From Scenedesmus sp. ARA3 (Eukaryota > Chlorophyta > Chlorophyceae > Sphaeropleales > Scenedesmaceae): a stretch of DNA of 64,000 nt. A program made the translations under genes and the position numbers. Each line of letters begins with the position of its first letter. The first letter of the stretch is position 1. The stretch is from the NCBI GenBank assembly GCA_004335835.1, contig RWJK01001811.1, positions 82,829 to 146,828 on the forward strand, given 5' to 3'. A model generated the notes under the pieces. It saw nothing but the letters and a program-made list of their open reading frames with translations. It was not told where the DNA came from and did not search any database. Positions 1-11,944 of this stretch are shown here, in pieces.

Positions 1-743
1 TTCATTAAACCACCCAGGCGAGCAAATTGTTACGTTGGCGTAAACTTAAGAGGCACAACACGGCAGATGTGCATGCTGGATTGACGTGCTCAGCGCACTA
101 TCACTGTAAGCCTTGCTTCGTGGGTGCAGCAGCCAAGCCAGTGAAGGCATCCGTTCCAGTGCTAACCTCATTTGTTGCGGGTTTCGGTGCAGAAGTCAAC
201 TGGTTGGCTGCACAAGAGTATTTGCAGCCAGCCAGTTGTCAGCATCGATCTGGCAGACAGCCATGGCTGCGTGGTACCACTACATTCACGCAGCGTGCCC
301 AACACCTCAAGGCACCAGCTAAAACAGGCCAGCACATTGCCACTGTCCTACCACCCAATCGGCACTGACAACAACACAACATGCTTGGCCTGATGGGCCA
401 TCAGTTATTAGGCGATGGCAGCAAACATGCACCAGGCAAAGTAGGAAGCTGCCTGGACGCCATGACTGGGGCAGCAGCCATACAGTTTGTGCCCTCGGTT
501 TGTTGCTGAAAAGAGGAAATGGAATGGTCTGCATGCAGATGCAGACCTGCTGCAATGATGCCACACAACAAGACCAACAAGGCCTTGCAGCAAACACACA
601 CCACCCAGCTGATACAAGTCTGTGCAGCACATACAAAGCTGAGACATTCTTTGTCAGACATTCTCTTTCTTGTTGTTTTTCATAAGTCGACAAGTGTGTG
701 ATGAGTGCTGCAGCAAACTGCGCAGCCCCAGTGCTGCATCAGC

Positions 744-777
<34 letters not shown>

Positions 778-1542
778 CAACCAAACGCTTCCTCAACTGT
801 GAGGGGTGTGAATAATGTTACGAAGTGCCGTGATGTATATGGGTCCAACAACCCCCATGTTCAACAAACAGTGTTGGAAGAACAGCGTGTCAGTTGTGAC
901 CTATGACAGTCCCGTGCAGTGCAGTGCACACGACATGATCCAGCAAAACCGCAAGCAGGCCAGCATGTTTTCACACGCCCCACCACTGCAAGTCGTGCCG
1001 CACATGCCTAACAGGCAAAACAGGAAGGGGAAGGCACTAGAAAGGGAGCCCGAGCAAGCCGGCACTAGCCTGGTGCGTGTACCGGTATTCTTTGCAGTTG
1101 CTATCCTCCGATCTACCATGTAGCACATGTCGTGCAAAATGCAGAGCACACATGTACACACCAGCGCAAACCAAAGCACCCCAGCAAATGGCAGGAGCGC
1201 AAGTTCAACGTAAACGGCAACCGCTGCGCTGGCTACTCTCTGCAACAACGTAATGTACAGCGCTTGAACCTCAGGCAGTGATACTAAGAAGTGCATAACA
1301 TATATAGGATGCCCTAGCATGCAGCAATGCACTGCCTGTGCATCAAAGCTGCAAGCAATCCAGGAACTGTCAACATTGCAGCACGCCACAAGCCACGTGT
1401 GCCTGCTGTTTGCACCGAGAGCTGAAAACTGCCGCACCACACGTGCGCACGAAACACAATGGGCACCAGGGATAGCCCAGCCAAAGGAGCTCCGGAGGGT
1501 TTCATTAGGTTGAATGAGCAGCAGCACTGCCCAGACACGTGC
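1..1542. other. spacer, no supported gene
   Basis: No frame here shows a recognisable protein family or a chain of phase-compatible exons. It lies downstream of SBP gene A (minus strand), so part of it is probably that gene's 3' UTR, although I see no TGTAA motif on the minus strand close to the stop. A CAG tract at 744-775 is the only clear structure. Confidence 0.5.
744..775. repeat. CAG trinucleotide tract
   Basis: About eleven near-perfect CAG triplets lie in non-coding sequence. They resemble the tracts in the coding and intron sequence of neighbouring genes. Confidence 0.85.
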
Positions 1543-2766
1543 CTAAGCAGGCTGCTGCAGCTGCCCCATCATCTGCTGCACCTCTTGAAGCTGCTGCTGC
1601 AGCTGCTGCATGTGTGCAGTCAGCCGCCCGACAACCGCGGCCCTTGCGGACTTTGGCACAGCGCGCACATCAGCAACAGCAACCTCAGGTGGCTCCTGCG
1701 CGGCTGCTCTGCTGCTCAATGCGTGCGCTGCCAGCAGTGTGGCGTCAGCGGCAGCACTGCCAGCGCCCCTGGCACCAGCGCAGAGTGCTTGACTGCCGGC
1801 AGGAGGAAGCCTGGCCATAGCTGTGTGCAGTGCTACACAAGGGATGCTGCCGCTTGCGTAGCAGGCTGGGTGTTGCAGCTGAGTGTGCTGTGCTGCAGGT
1901 GGCATGGCCCAGGCATCTCCGGCTGCCACTGCTGCTGCAGGTACTCCCGCCAGCTTCCTGCTCACTGCAACAGATGCTGCTGCTGCTGCTGCTGAGTAAG
2001 GGCCAGGCACGGTCTGCTGCCTGCCAGATACAACCGCAAACGGCGCAGAGGCAGGCGGCAAAGCAGATGCAGCAGCAGCAGCTGCAGGCGCTGGTGCTGA
2101 TGCAGCAGGGGTGCTCACAAGACCTGCTGCAGCAGCTGCTGCCAGCTCTTGCATCAGCAGCCGTTCCAGCTCACAGGCAATTGGGTCTGCTGCGCCATTG
2201 CTGCTGCCAATGCTGCCCTGATGCAGCAGTGCTGGCTGCCGCGGAGCAGCGGCAGCATCTAGCTGCACCTCTGTCAATCCGTACTGCGGTGGACTGCTGG
2301 AGGTCAGGTCAGTGCGGCATTGAGGCACAGCACAACGAGCATCAGCGGCACTTCCTGCTGCTGCTGCTGCTGCTGCTGCTGCCGCCGCTGCTGCCGCTGC
2401 TGCTGCTGCTGCCCCAGGTGCTTGATCAGCGGCTGCCAAGCCTGGCGCGCTGCGTGAGCCCCTGCCTGTGTGGATGGGTTGAACACTGCAGGCGTTTGCT
2501 ACGGCCTGTTGCCAGCTTCCTGTTGCAAGTAGATGCGCGCTGGTGGCGACCTGCTGCTGCTGCTGCTGCTGCTGTTCATATGGCTTCAGCTTCTGTAGCA
2601 TGTCAGTTTGGCTGGCAACTGCCTGCTGCTCCATGAAGCGCTGCCTGCGCCGTTCCAGGCCGTTCCTTTGCTGCTGCTGTTCCAGGCCGCTCCTGTGCTG
2701 TTGCTGTTCCAGGACACTGCCCCAGCTATCAAGCGCCTGCACAGCTCCTATGTTGGCAGCAGCCGT

Positions 2767-2806
<40 letters not shown>

Positions 2807-4733
2807 AGTAGCGCCGGTGGCAGCATCACGTGGTCACCCCAGCAGCCAGCCTGGCCTGCTACAGCAGAGGCACTCGCCATGCTCACGCCAGCAAACCCGC
2901 TGAAGCCAAAGGAAGCTTCTGTGGGTGCTTCAGCTACACCCGCTGCATCCATGGCATGCGCCTCCACACCCCCTAGCACCCATGCAGCAGCTGCTGCCCC
3001 ATCAATGCCGCCTGGCGCAGGCGCCTCGTCATACACACCCATTGCGAGCAGCACGTCAGCTGGCAGCTGCGGCACGGGGTCTGTCCTGCGGCGCCTGCGG
3101 CTCTGCTGGCTGCTGCTGCTGCTGCTGGGGGCCTCCGGCGCGCTGCGGCGCTTTTCCAGGCTGACACGGCAGGAGCGCTTATGCCCATCAAACATGTACA
3201 GCTGCAGCAGCAGTTGCGCAGCGAAGGGAGATGTGAATACGCATGCAGCATCGCAGTTGAGACATTCTGTAGCTGGCAGTGCAGCCTAAGCTGATCAGTA
3301 CAGCAGCTGCTAGCTGCATGTACACAACACACGGCGCGCACTTGTTACAAGCCGCTTCTGGGCTCAGCACGACATGCTCTGTTGGCAGGCAATGTCCTGT
3401 TGTTCAAGGCCCTGGCTGATATGTCTGCAACAACAGCAACGCTCTGGTGGTTGCAGCAACTCGGCAGTGATACTCACTGGCTCCAGGCGGCCACACTGCT
3501 GGCAGTAGCGGAAGGCCCCTGCTGAGGCACCTGTGCAGTGCACGACATCCGCCTGCAGGCAGCCAATACACGCAGGCTTTGAGCACCTGTGGTGCCAGGC
3601 CTCCCTGGCTGCGCCGGGGCGTAGCACACCTGCCGCCGCTGCTTTCGCTGCGGTATGTGGCACCACAGCCTGTTGATGAAGCAGAGATAACATGATTCAA
3701 CATGCAAGCAGTCCACCGAAGCTGACGCCCAATATCAGCATCAAAGCTACCGGCCCCGCGCCACAATGGAGCGGCAACAGGAGGGAGCACTACACCAATC
3801 TGTTCTGCAAGTATTTCGAACACACCAAGCCTTTCCAAGGAAAGCAGCAATGACCCTAACACCAAGAACCTATAAAAGCCCCAAGCATCGTCCGACACCA
3901 AACACATCACCTTCACCGCAGCATCTGACATGGATAACAGGTCACGCAAATCTCCAGCGCAATCAGACAAAGCTGACTCCAAACACAGTACTGTAGTCGC
4001 AACGCACGATTACAATACGCGCACGTTGAATATCCTGTGTGCCTGTTGTGCACAGAATGGCTGCGGGCCGCTGCAGGCTGATGTGTGTGCTGGGAGCGCA
4101 ACGAGGGCTGCACAAAGGTGAGAGAGTCGCCAAGCCATGCTGAGTCATGTGCTGAGTCATGTGCTGAGTCCCTGTTCACATGGCCCAAAGCCTGTGCTTG
4201 GCCAACTCTTGTCGGGTGTCACGTGCTGATTGCCTTTTCAAATGCCCCAAAGCCTGTGTTTGGCCAATTCTTGTCGGGTTTACCTTCATGTGATATGGGC
4301 AGATGCGCTTCATCAGGTTGTATGGCTTGCCAACAGCCATCAGGTCCACCATGCATCCTTCAGCCTGCAGTATATGCACCCGGGGCAGCAGGAGCAGCAG
4401 CAGCAGCATGCAGCACCATTGAAATGACCTGGCCAGGGCGCCAGCAACACTAGGTGACCCACTGCTCACAACTCACTGGCAGGTGGTCACCACAAGTCCC
4501 CAGCCAGCATTCCTACTTAGCCACCAGTGTTTCAGTCTCGCGGCTGGACAGGCTATTACAACCTGTATGATGTCATCTTGGTGAGAACTGCCGTTCTGCC
4601 TGACCTGTCAGCGTATGTTTCGTGTAGTCAGCGTAAAGCAGCGTGTCATCGCAACCAGTATCATGCTTCAGCATGCCGTGCATTTCACCTGACACTGCCG
4701 CAGGTCCATTGCTTCATTATTTCTGTGCGTCAT
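1543..4733 (-). CDS. SBP-box transcription factor A
   Basis: Likely nuclear DNA-binding regulator of the SQUAMOSA-promoter-binding (SBP) family. Model (minus strand): exons 4733-4689, 4364-4284, 3552-3478 and 3201-1543, all phase 0, 619 residues. Exons 1-3 and the start of exon 4 build the SBP domain. Finger 1 ligands are C14, C19, C37 and H40. Finger 2 has C59, C62 and C78, but the usual His is Glu66 (CQQCGRLEP). A basic stretch (KRSCRVSLEKRR, later RRRRR) can serve as nuclear localisation signal. The remaining 530 residues are Ala/Gln-rich with polyQ and polyA runs from CAG triplets, an ELERLLMQELAA motif, and a C-terminal Gln-rich coiled coil. Exon edges align residue by residue with SBP gene B at 45783-47796, which supports the splicing. 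Exon 1 (15 codons, first ATG in frame) is the least certain part; an upstream exon could exist. The target genes are unknown. Confidence 0.8.
4183..4282. repeat. tandem duplication at an SBP-A intron 5' end
   Basis: Two diverged copies of roughly 40 bp lie here. Both contain the block CCAAAGCCTGTG-TTGGCCAA-TCTTGTCGGGT, about 57 bp apart. On the minus strand this is the beginning of the intron that follows exon 2 (donor at 4283), so the sequence next to the 5' splice site has been copied. Confidence 0.75.
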
Positions 4734-5766
4734 TGCGCCTGCTGAAGCAAGATCGGCCGCTTGAGCGAGGTCGAGCTACGAGGACTGACCAGGTAGGGCT
4801 ACCAGGAGCCACCCTTCACCGCTGTCCTGATACCCTGACTGCAATGGTCTTGAACGTGAAGCATTGAATGTTTGTAAGCTGCAAGTTGCTGTCTAACCTG
4901 GCTGAACAGGGGTGCCCGCTCTGCTCCAGACTGAGAAGCCAAAGTCTGGGAACCGCAAGGCCGGTGCACCAGGTCCAGCAATTATGTTAACACAGACAGT
5001 TCAAAACAGATAGGGGGCTGCTTGGCGTGATGGCATAAGAAGTCATGAGACAAAGGATCACCACGTTCACTATGTACACTGTGAACACAGCCATGACCGT
5101 AGTATTAAGATACCCTTTATTGTTGAGGATGCATTGATGAAGAACGCTTGTAGAGGTGGATCACATTGAGGAATTCTGACAGGACGTTTTAGGTGAGGTC
5201 ACGAACAGTCTTTCCAGAGCAACAGCTTTAGCCAAACAGAGCTTCTCAATTCAATCATTTGTTATATTACAGGATTACGAATTCTTGCGGTTCGCGACAG
5301 CTTCAAACGAGCCAACAGTGTCACTATGCCGGGCGGAGATACCCGGCAGAGCCCCCTGCAGCAGGGACCCTGCAAACCCCTGTTGTCACAAACAGAGATG
5401 TGCCTGGCTCTCCAACACCAGCTGATGAATGTTATGCTACTGCTCAATGCGAGCCAGTAGTGCTGCTTGTTGTGTGCTTTGCTCCGCATACAACGCTCTC
5501 AAGAGGCCTCTTCCCTAGGGATGATGGGGCGTTGAAATCAACAACAGCATCTGACAGCATGCAGCCTCGCTGTTCAAAGCCACCATTTTCACATGCTTCA
5601 ACTCCCTCTTGATAACTCTGTTGTGTGTATGAACGCTCACATACATGTTGGTGGTAGTCGTGACAGCAGGAATGCGGTACCGGTAGTGTGTCACACTGTG
5701 ACAGTGCTGTGCAGCACCGTGACGCCGGACAGGCTGGCGGCTGCGGTTACAGCTGTCTCACGGGAG

Positions 5767-5838
5767 CCACACACGCCTTCTCCAGCCTTAACTTAACCAG
5801 GAGCTGCAGAGCTGCCTGGGTAGTCACTCACTCACTCA
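5767..5838. repeat. dispersed repeat, copy 1
   Basis: About 72 bp starting CCACACACGCC and ending GTAGTCACTCACTCACTCA. It is closely similar to 6841-6913 in the same orientation, with shared core CAGAGCTGCCTGGGTAGTCA. Confidence 0.8.
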
Positions 5839-5923
5839 GGTCTCACGGGAGGCCGCCGGCGGCCGGTGACTGCGAAGTCACTGGCCGCTGGAAGATGAAG
5901 CTACTGGCAGCTATAGCTGACTA

Positions 5924-6052
5924 GCTAGTCACTAGTGACAGCTCCTGGAAGGAGCCCCTACTGGCAGCTAGTCACTAGTGACAGCTTCTTGAAGGAGAAG
6001 CCGCCGGCAGCTAGTCCCTAGTGACAGCTCCTGGCAGGAGCCGCTGGCAGCT
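5924..6052. repeat. 43-bp tandem repeat, three units
   Basis: Three units start at 5924, 5967 and 6010. Each begins GCTAGTC and contains CTAGTGACAGC followed by a TCCTGGAAGGAG-like inverted repeat. In the first two units TCACTAGTGA is itself a perfect palindrome. No coding potential is apparent. Confidence 0.8.
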
Positions 6053-6840
6053 GCCGGATTGCTGCAGGAACGTATGCCTAGCCGCGACTATATACAGGCG
6101 GCCAGCGTGTGAAGCACCAGGAGACAGTACTAGTGAGAGAGAGCGCACAGCGCCCGGGTAGTGTGCCTTTTTTGACATTTGATCTGAAGCGAGATCCACC
6201 GTGTGCTGTCTACACGACCTGAGCTTACCAGCTCGATCTACCTGGCCTCTGAGACCGCTGTCCTGCACCACAGGGCGTCCACATTCAGCCGCAGCCGTGT
6301 CCAGAGCGCACCTAAGTAACTGCGCCCACAGCATCGACCCAGCAGCTCATGCCACCAGCTGCCAGCAATCATCAGCCTGTACAGTCAAGCAGCGGCCACC
6401 AGAGGTAAGCCTCACTGCTATCCAGCCCTTTGGAAAACAACAGCCCAGCTATTATCCTGCACACGCAGACTTGTGACAGCTTTCTTATTGCCAGCTAACC
6501 TTGCAGTGGCGCAGCCTGCATCAAACAACCTGCATGCACTGGTGCCACGTCAACAGCCAGTGCCCTAGGGCCTTGCCCTGATAACCCGTGTTCCTGTGAC
6601 CCAACAACAGCGGTGCAATTGCAACGCCCATCGCTGCGTGCGCGTGCGAGTGCAGCAGCCCAGTGCCAGCGGCAGAGCGCGCTGTAGTTCAACCCATGTC
6701 TCCTGCTGGCAGCCGCCACGCGCCAGCTGGCTACAAGCCGCATGTTTCGTCTCTTTATGAACCCCAGTGCGTGCCTTTATCCGCATACTTATATACAAGG
6801 GTCAGATAGAGGGTGTGGAGCCCAGCGGCGCCGCCCCTGG

Positions 6841-6913
6841 CCACACACACCCTCTTAGCCTGAACTTACCCAGGAGCGGCAGAGCTGCCTGGGTAGTCAC
6901 TCACGCACTCACT
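6841..6913. repeat. dispersed repeat, copy 2
   Basis: Second copy of the repeat at 5767-5838, with several substitutions. Confidence 0.8.
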
Positions 6914-7090
6914 ATACAAGGGTCTAATAACCAAGGGTCCTTTGGCCAGCTGGTTTAATGTGCCCTGCAAAAGTTTGAGGTGCATTGCTCGATGGAACCT
7001 GGCACCCAGGCATTTTAACCTCCTCCGTGCCCGCCATGCGTATAAGTTTGCAGGAGGCTGCTGTAGTGCACAGCAGCCTGCTTAACGATT

Positions 7091-7119
7091 TTACAGCTGA
7101 CCCTGAGGGTCAGCTGTAA
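7091..7119. repeat. 29-nt inverted repeat
   Basis: A perfect 14-bp stem (TTACAGCTGACCCT) is separated from its complement by a single G at 7105. It would extrude as a cruciform or form a hairpin in RNA. Confidence 0.9.
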
Positions 7120-7544
7120 GACCGTCAACGGCAGACAACTTGTGATGCACTGGTTTGGCAGCAGCTGGAGCAGCTGCGCCCAGTGCCATTGGCAGCAGCA
7201 GAGGCTAGGACCGAATCAGAGCATCATACCTGCCTGCTTTTTCAAGTGTTCAAGCTTGGATAGTCCTTGCCGACGGCTCTCTTCCACGCCAGCCATCAGC
7301 CACATAGCACAAGATGCACTGACAAATTCGTTCGATCACTTCCATCTGCTTCACATGCTGAAAATTCTGAACTCCATGTTAACAGCAAAATATGCTTGCA
7401 CCAGGCCGCCCTGGCATGGCGACAACTGCTGATGTATGCCTTTGTTAGGCCTGCGCACCAGTGACACGAGTTTAGGCCCTGAAGAACATACGGTATAGTT
7501 TACAACTTTTATCATTGGACAAATGAGCACTGGGGGACCTTGGG

Positions 7545-7605
7545 CAGGGGGTCTCCTGGACCAGCAATGCTTGAAGGTGCGCAGATTTGCTAAGACTGTC
7601 CATCC
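7545..7605. repeat. short dispersed repeat, copy 1 of 3
   Basis: The segment around AGCAATGCTTGAAGGTGCGC recurs in diverged form at 16967-17020 and 22986-23045. Confidence 0.6.
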
Positions 7606-7755
7606 TTGCAAACATTCGCATCACAGTGCCAGATGCCAGCTTTTTCTATATTGCCTAGGACACTGTGCAATGTTCACTATTGTTTAGCAGTCATACAGTC
7701 TCTGCGTCTTAGGTGTCGTATCAATCTTGACATGCCCGGCACTGCGGCATGATGC

Positions 7756-7780
7756 AAGAGGGGATAGGCCATCCCCTCTT
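7756..7780. repeat. 10-bp hairpin with 5-nt loop
   Basis: AAGAGGGGAT and ATCCCCTCTT flank AGGCC. A second, 7-bp stem (CCCCTCT/AGAGGGG) follows at about 7782-7803. Confidence 0.85.
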
Positions 7781-8495
7781 CCCCCTCTAGAATAGCAGAG
7801 GGGTAGTACCACCTCGCTTCATTTTACTTTTGAAAGTCAATTAGCCTTTAAAATACGTCCTAACGTCCTAACAAACTGTGATAGATGTGTGGCACTGCAA
7901 CTGAGGTTGGCACACTGTGACAGTCTGCACAGAGGTGATCTGTCTCACTGAGCGTGAGATGCATCATTATACATACGTATCCCAATGTCCTTTCAGGTAG
8001 ATTAGAGGCTCGCACATCCCGCTTAGTGCTATTCTCGCAATGGTGACGGTCAAGTGCAGTGCACAAAGCAGGCAACAGCTGCAGTGTGACACTGGTGAGT
8101 ACACCCAACAGACGTTAGCCGCCTTCGGTGTTCAAGTTGCAGCCTTGGCGCATCATAAACTGCTGAATAATACGCAGAAGTGTAGATGATAATTAGTGTA
8201 TCACCACTTTCGCCTGTCAAGTACGCTATTGACGAGCAGGTATCCGTCGCCTTCGATACGATAGTGGCTTGACACAGGAGTGCCTATTGACGCCGTGTTC
8301 TCTTTCGCCGGCTTTCATGACTGATGCGAGCGATAAAAATATTTTTCTGAACCACAAAAACTTACAAGGGACCTGCAGCGGTGTCTCACTGTCCAACAGT
8401 GCATCGTCTTGTACGCTTATCGCGATTCATGTGATCCCGGTTGAAGTGATCATCGACTTTTTGATTGGAGTGATTACATCTTCGTGCGGCTCAAA

Positions 8496-9659
8496 ATGTG
8501 GAGCTGCACGATATTTGTGCTGGCCCTGCTGGTGGTGGCTGAGGTAAGGGGCAGAGCTGCGAGCAGCAACTTTGATCAAAGTTGATCACAGCAGGCAGCT
8601 TGCCACAGCTTTAACATCTACACACAAACAATTTATATATGAGACCTCATACCTTGGAGTGTAGTGGCTTGTGCAGCACCAGCAAAGAACCTGCAGCAAC
8701 TGTCAGGAAGCAGTGGGTTCATCAGCTGCTGCATGCTTGCTGTGAGCTCTTGAAACCGGGCCAAGGCAATAGAGCCAAGGCCGCTCCTGTGAACTTAACA
8801 AAGCATTTACCTACAGCTATACGCCAGTGTAGCAGCGTAACACCGTAAGCGGAGTCCAAGCAGGATGCGCTGACTTGCACACTCCTGCAAGAAGCTTGGC
8901 ACATCCTTTTTTTGCATCCTTGGGGTGTGCAGCAGTGTCCCAAAAATTCAGCTGCTGATTGCCTGCAGCTGCTGCGCCGCTGCTTCAGCTGCGTCGTAAG
9001 TGCTGTCGTCCTGTGCGCTGTGCGGTTGCATGTAGGGCACGCCGCTGCAAGCATCCCGCTCCAACGCCCACCCAGGTGCAAGGAGCCTGCTGCAGCTTCC
9101 GGTCAAGACAAAGCTGGTGCAGCAGCCCCCAGCATTCATGGCTGGCCTTGCAGCGAGCTGCCCCCCTGATGACGACTGCCGTGACCTCAGGATCAACTTC
9201 TCCTACGAGAGCAGCAAGAAGGTGTTCTCCGACCTTGTTGCCAGCGGTACCTTCCAGTTCATCGACCCCAACGGATGCACAGGCATGCTTGGAGGCTCTT
9301 GCTCAGCCACTGCCAGGATCCCCTACACAGACGGCATTATAAAGCCGATCACCGGCACGCCGACAATTGTGATGGGCAAAGGCACCGGCTTGCATGCCCT
9401 GAAAGAGGTGAAGGCGGAGCTGCGCTGGGGCACAGCCGCCACATGCGTGCCAGGCACCCTGCCGCCACCAGCAGTGCCCAGCGGCACCACCATGTTCTAC
9501 TACGGCACCAAGTGCCAGGTGGTGATATTTGAATACAACGCCGCCAAGCCCTCCAACATCTGCAACCACTACTTCACAGGCAAGACGCACGCACAGATCA
9601 ACTACGACGAGAAGCAGCCGCCCAACTCCAAGCAGTCCCCTAAAATCCAGGTGCGGTGA
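8496..9659 (+). CDS. small secreted protein, family not recognised
   Basis: Exon 1 (8496-8543) encodes MWSCTIFVLALLVVAE, a typical signal-peptide core, and ends at a good donor (GAG|GTAAGG). The main exon runs from about 9076 to the stop at 9659 and encodes ARSLLQLP followed by about 180 residues, including DLRINFSYESS, a C-containing NGCTGMLGGSC segment and several further Cys, as in extracellular disulfide-bonded proteins. The frames of exon 1 (phase 0) and the main exon at the CAG|GTGCAAGG acceptor do not join directly. Either the acceptor is the later CTGCTGCAG|CTT at about 9099 (phase 0), or a small exon lies between. A 7-nt exon 8989-8995, followed by the donor GTC|GTAAGT, would restore frame. 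A pherophorin identity was considered but its Cys motifs are absent. The product is probably a cell-wall or periplasmic protein of unknown role. Confidence 0.65.
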
Positions 9660-9715
9660 TGACGGCAGGCGCTTGGTTTGCAGAGACTCTGCCATGCATG
9701 CCAGCATCCTGAAAC

Positions 9716-9720
9716 TGTAA
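9716..9720 (+). promoter_or_regulatory. TGTAA poly(A) signal
   Basis: A TGTAA lies 57 nt downstream of the stop at 9659. TGTAA is the usual poly(A) motif of chlorophyte nuclear genes, so it probably ends the secreted-protein transcript. Confidence 0.55.
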
Positions 9721-11944
9721 GTGTGGTGTGGTTGTGTCACAGCTCAGTCAGCTTGCAGATTACCTGTCAACAACACACAATCATAGAATTGCTGGACAAA
9801 CAGCGGTCACGCGGGTCAGGCGCTGCAATATGCCACAATGTGCTGCCATCGCATGGAGCTGCCATGCCGTACCACCCATGCAACCGCTGGCTCTGCTGCT
9901 GCTATGCCTCTGCAGGTGTGGTCCTGCAAAGACCTGGTATATGACACAGGTGACTGCCAAACGTGTTGACACAGCGCTGAAGTAACAGCTTCATTGGCAG
10001 CAGCTTGTGCAGTGGAAAGTGCTGCAACACAGAACTCCTGCCACCGTCAATCCATTTGTGGCTAGCTGGTGATGGTGGTGTGTTCACGTGGCACTGCCAG
10101 GGGTGCTGAAAACTGGGTTGCTATCTGCCGCGTGTACCAATGCATGCGCTGGCAGCCGCTGATACTGCAAGCCTTGCTGGCTGCTTCAAGGGATGGCTCC
10201 TGGCAAGCACCGCAGAGATTTGGGTGCAGAAGCAGGCGGACAATGCGTCAGCTTCTCAGTGGTGTTGACTGTTGGATCTCAGCAACCATGTTGTGATCTC
10301 TGCATTCATTGTGTGGTCTCCTGACTGGGGTGCGCACCTTGTGAAGATAAAGATGATGCGTATTGTGTGTCGTTCCTGCCAGTGCCTTTTGTGCCATTCT
10401 GCTCGTGCTGTGCTTGCACAAATGTCTGAGTTAACGCTTATTTTACGGGAAGTGTGCTGTGGAGCTGCTCATGGCAGGGGCCCTGTCATTTTAACTCGTG
10501 AAGGTTTCTGTCGTGCAGCTTTGGCAGCAGCAACCTCGTTGTATAAAATTTTCAATTACACACGGGCCGTGCATGATTCTGTTTTATCAGATTGACTCAA
10601 GCCGTTGCAGGCCTTGATCTGATGTATTGATGTGCACTGCACTGCGCTCTACAACCGTTCTGGCGGGCCGCCCGCAATGGGTACTTGTGAGTCCCTGGGG
10701 CAGTCTGCTCCTAGGCGGCCTGGCGTCCAAGTCCATTCGCAGCTTGTTTCAGGGCTTCTTCTGTCAACGCGTAGTAGGATAGGAATGAGTTCTGACAATA
10801 GAGCTCTCAGGCCCATACCGGGCCTGTCCTTGTCCTTCTCTACTTCGCGGAAGAGCACAGGCTCAAGCAGGCTCGCCTGCTTCTGATGCATAGGACTTGT
10901 AACTTGCAACTTGGTCTTCACTACACTGAGTACTAGTAGTGAGCGATGGGGCAGAGGTGCACATGTAGCCCTGTGTAGCTAGGAAAAGTGGCTAGGCAAT
11001 AGCGTTTGTTGAGGCCCAATGGCACCGCTGCCGCCTTGACTACAGCTGAGTACATTACAGTCGTACATGCAGTACTCGAGGAGCTGTACTTTGTACTTTT
11101 GGATGTCCTGAAAATGGCAGAGTCTGTGTACTTTGCATCTGGATATCCTCGAGGGCCTGGCTTAGCTACACGGAACACTGCTGCCATATGTATCTCCAGA
11201 GCTCTGCAACCCTGTACTTTGTACTTTTGGATGTACTAAAGCAGTGCACTTGAGTACACTGAAGTACAAGCCGCCACAGCCAAGGACTCCTTGGAGTACT
11301 ATGTACTGCAGGGTTCACCTGAATGTGCTGCCACGCCTGTACTTTGTAGCGCTGCGTGCTGCTATGTGCCGCCATGTACCAACTGCAGACCCCCTTCAGA
11401 CCCCCTTCTATCCAGGTCAAGAAACATGATGCTGCAGCACATCAAACCACTCAGTACCAGATCAAATAAGTGTTGTGCAGCTTCATAGCACTATGCAGCA
11501 GCATTTCCAGTAGGTACTCCTGCTTGTGCCGCAATTCCAATGCATGGCAAACAACACCAGTGACGGCAGCAATACACTTTGCACAAGAAATTGGCTTTCG
11601 AGTTTCTTATGTGCAAATATCCATGTGCAGGTGACAACAATGCTACACTGTTGATGTTGCTGCATTTGGGCGCTGTTCATGGCTCACGCGGTCACCGCCA
11701 CCGACAGTTTCCTTACATCAGTGAACATCAAGTCACTTTGATGTCCAGCTCTGCCTTGTTCGGACACAGCAAAAGCTTGTCCGGACATCGAACACATTCC
11801 AGGCATTGCAGGACAGCCAGAATGCTCATGTATGGTTTTCAAGGGACGCAACAGCCACGGCAGGCAGCGGCAGAACAGGGGCAAGCCAGGGCACAGGTTT
11901 TACAAGAGACCTTGCATCCACACGTTAACACTCCCTGTCACAGG

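Larger units (their letters stand above)
4734..8495. other. spacer with short repeats and palindromes
   Basis: No coding model is supported between SBP gene A and the secreted-protein gene, which point away from each other. The stretch holds a dispersed repeat pair, a 43-bp tandem repeat, two strong inverted repeats and, from about 7800 to 8470, a visibly AT-richer zone. That zone could include the promoter of the gene starting at 8496. Confidence 0.5.

Noticed and set aside
9076..9659. Pherophorin assignment for the secreted protein
   Set aside because: Only the signal peptide and an ARSLLQ-like start are suggestive. The characteristic Cys and Pro-rich features of pherophorins are absent.
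10649..10921. 90-codon minus-strand frame as a retroelement fragment
   Set aside because: No reverse transcriptase, integrase or gag motif could be recognised, and there are no terminal repeats.
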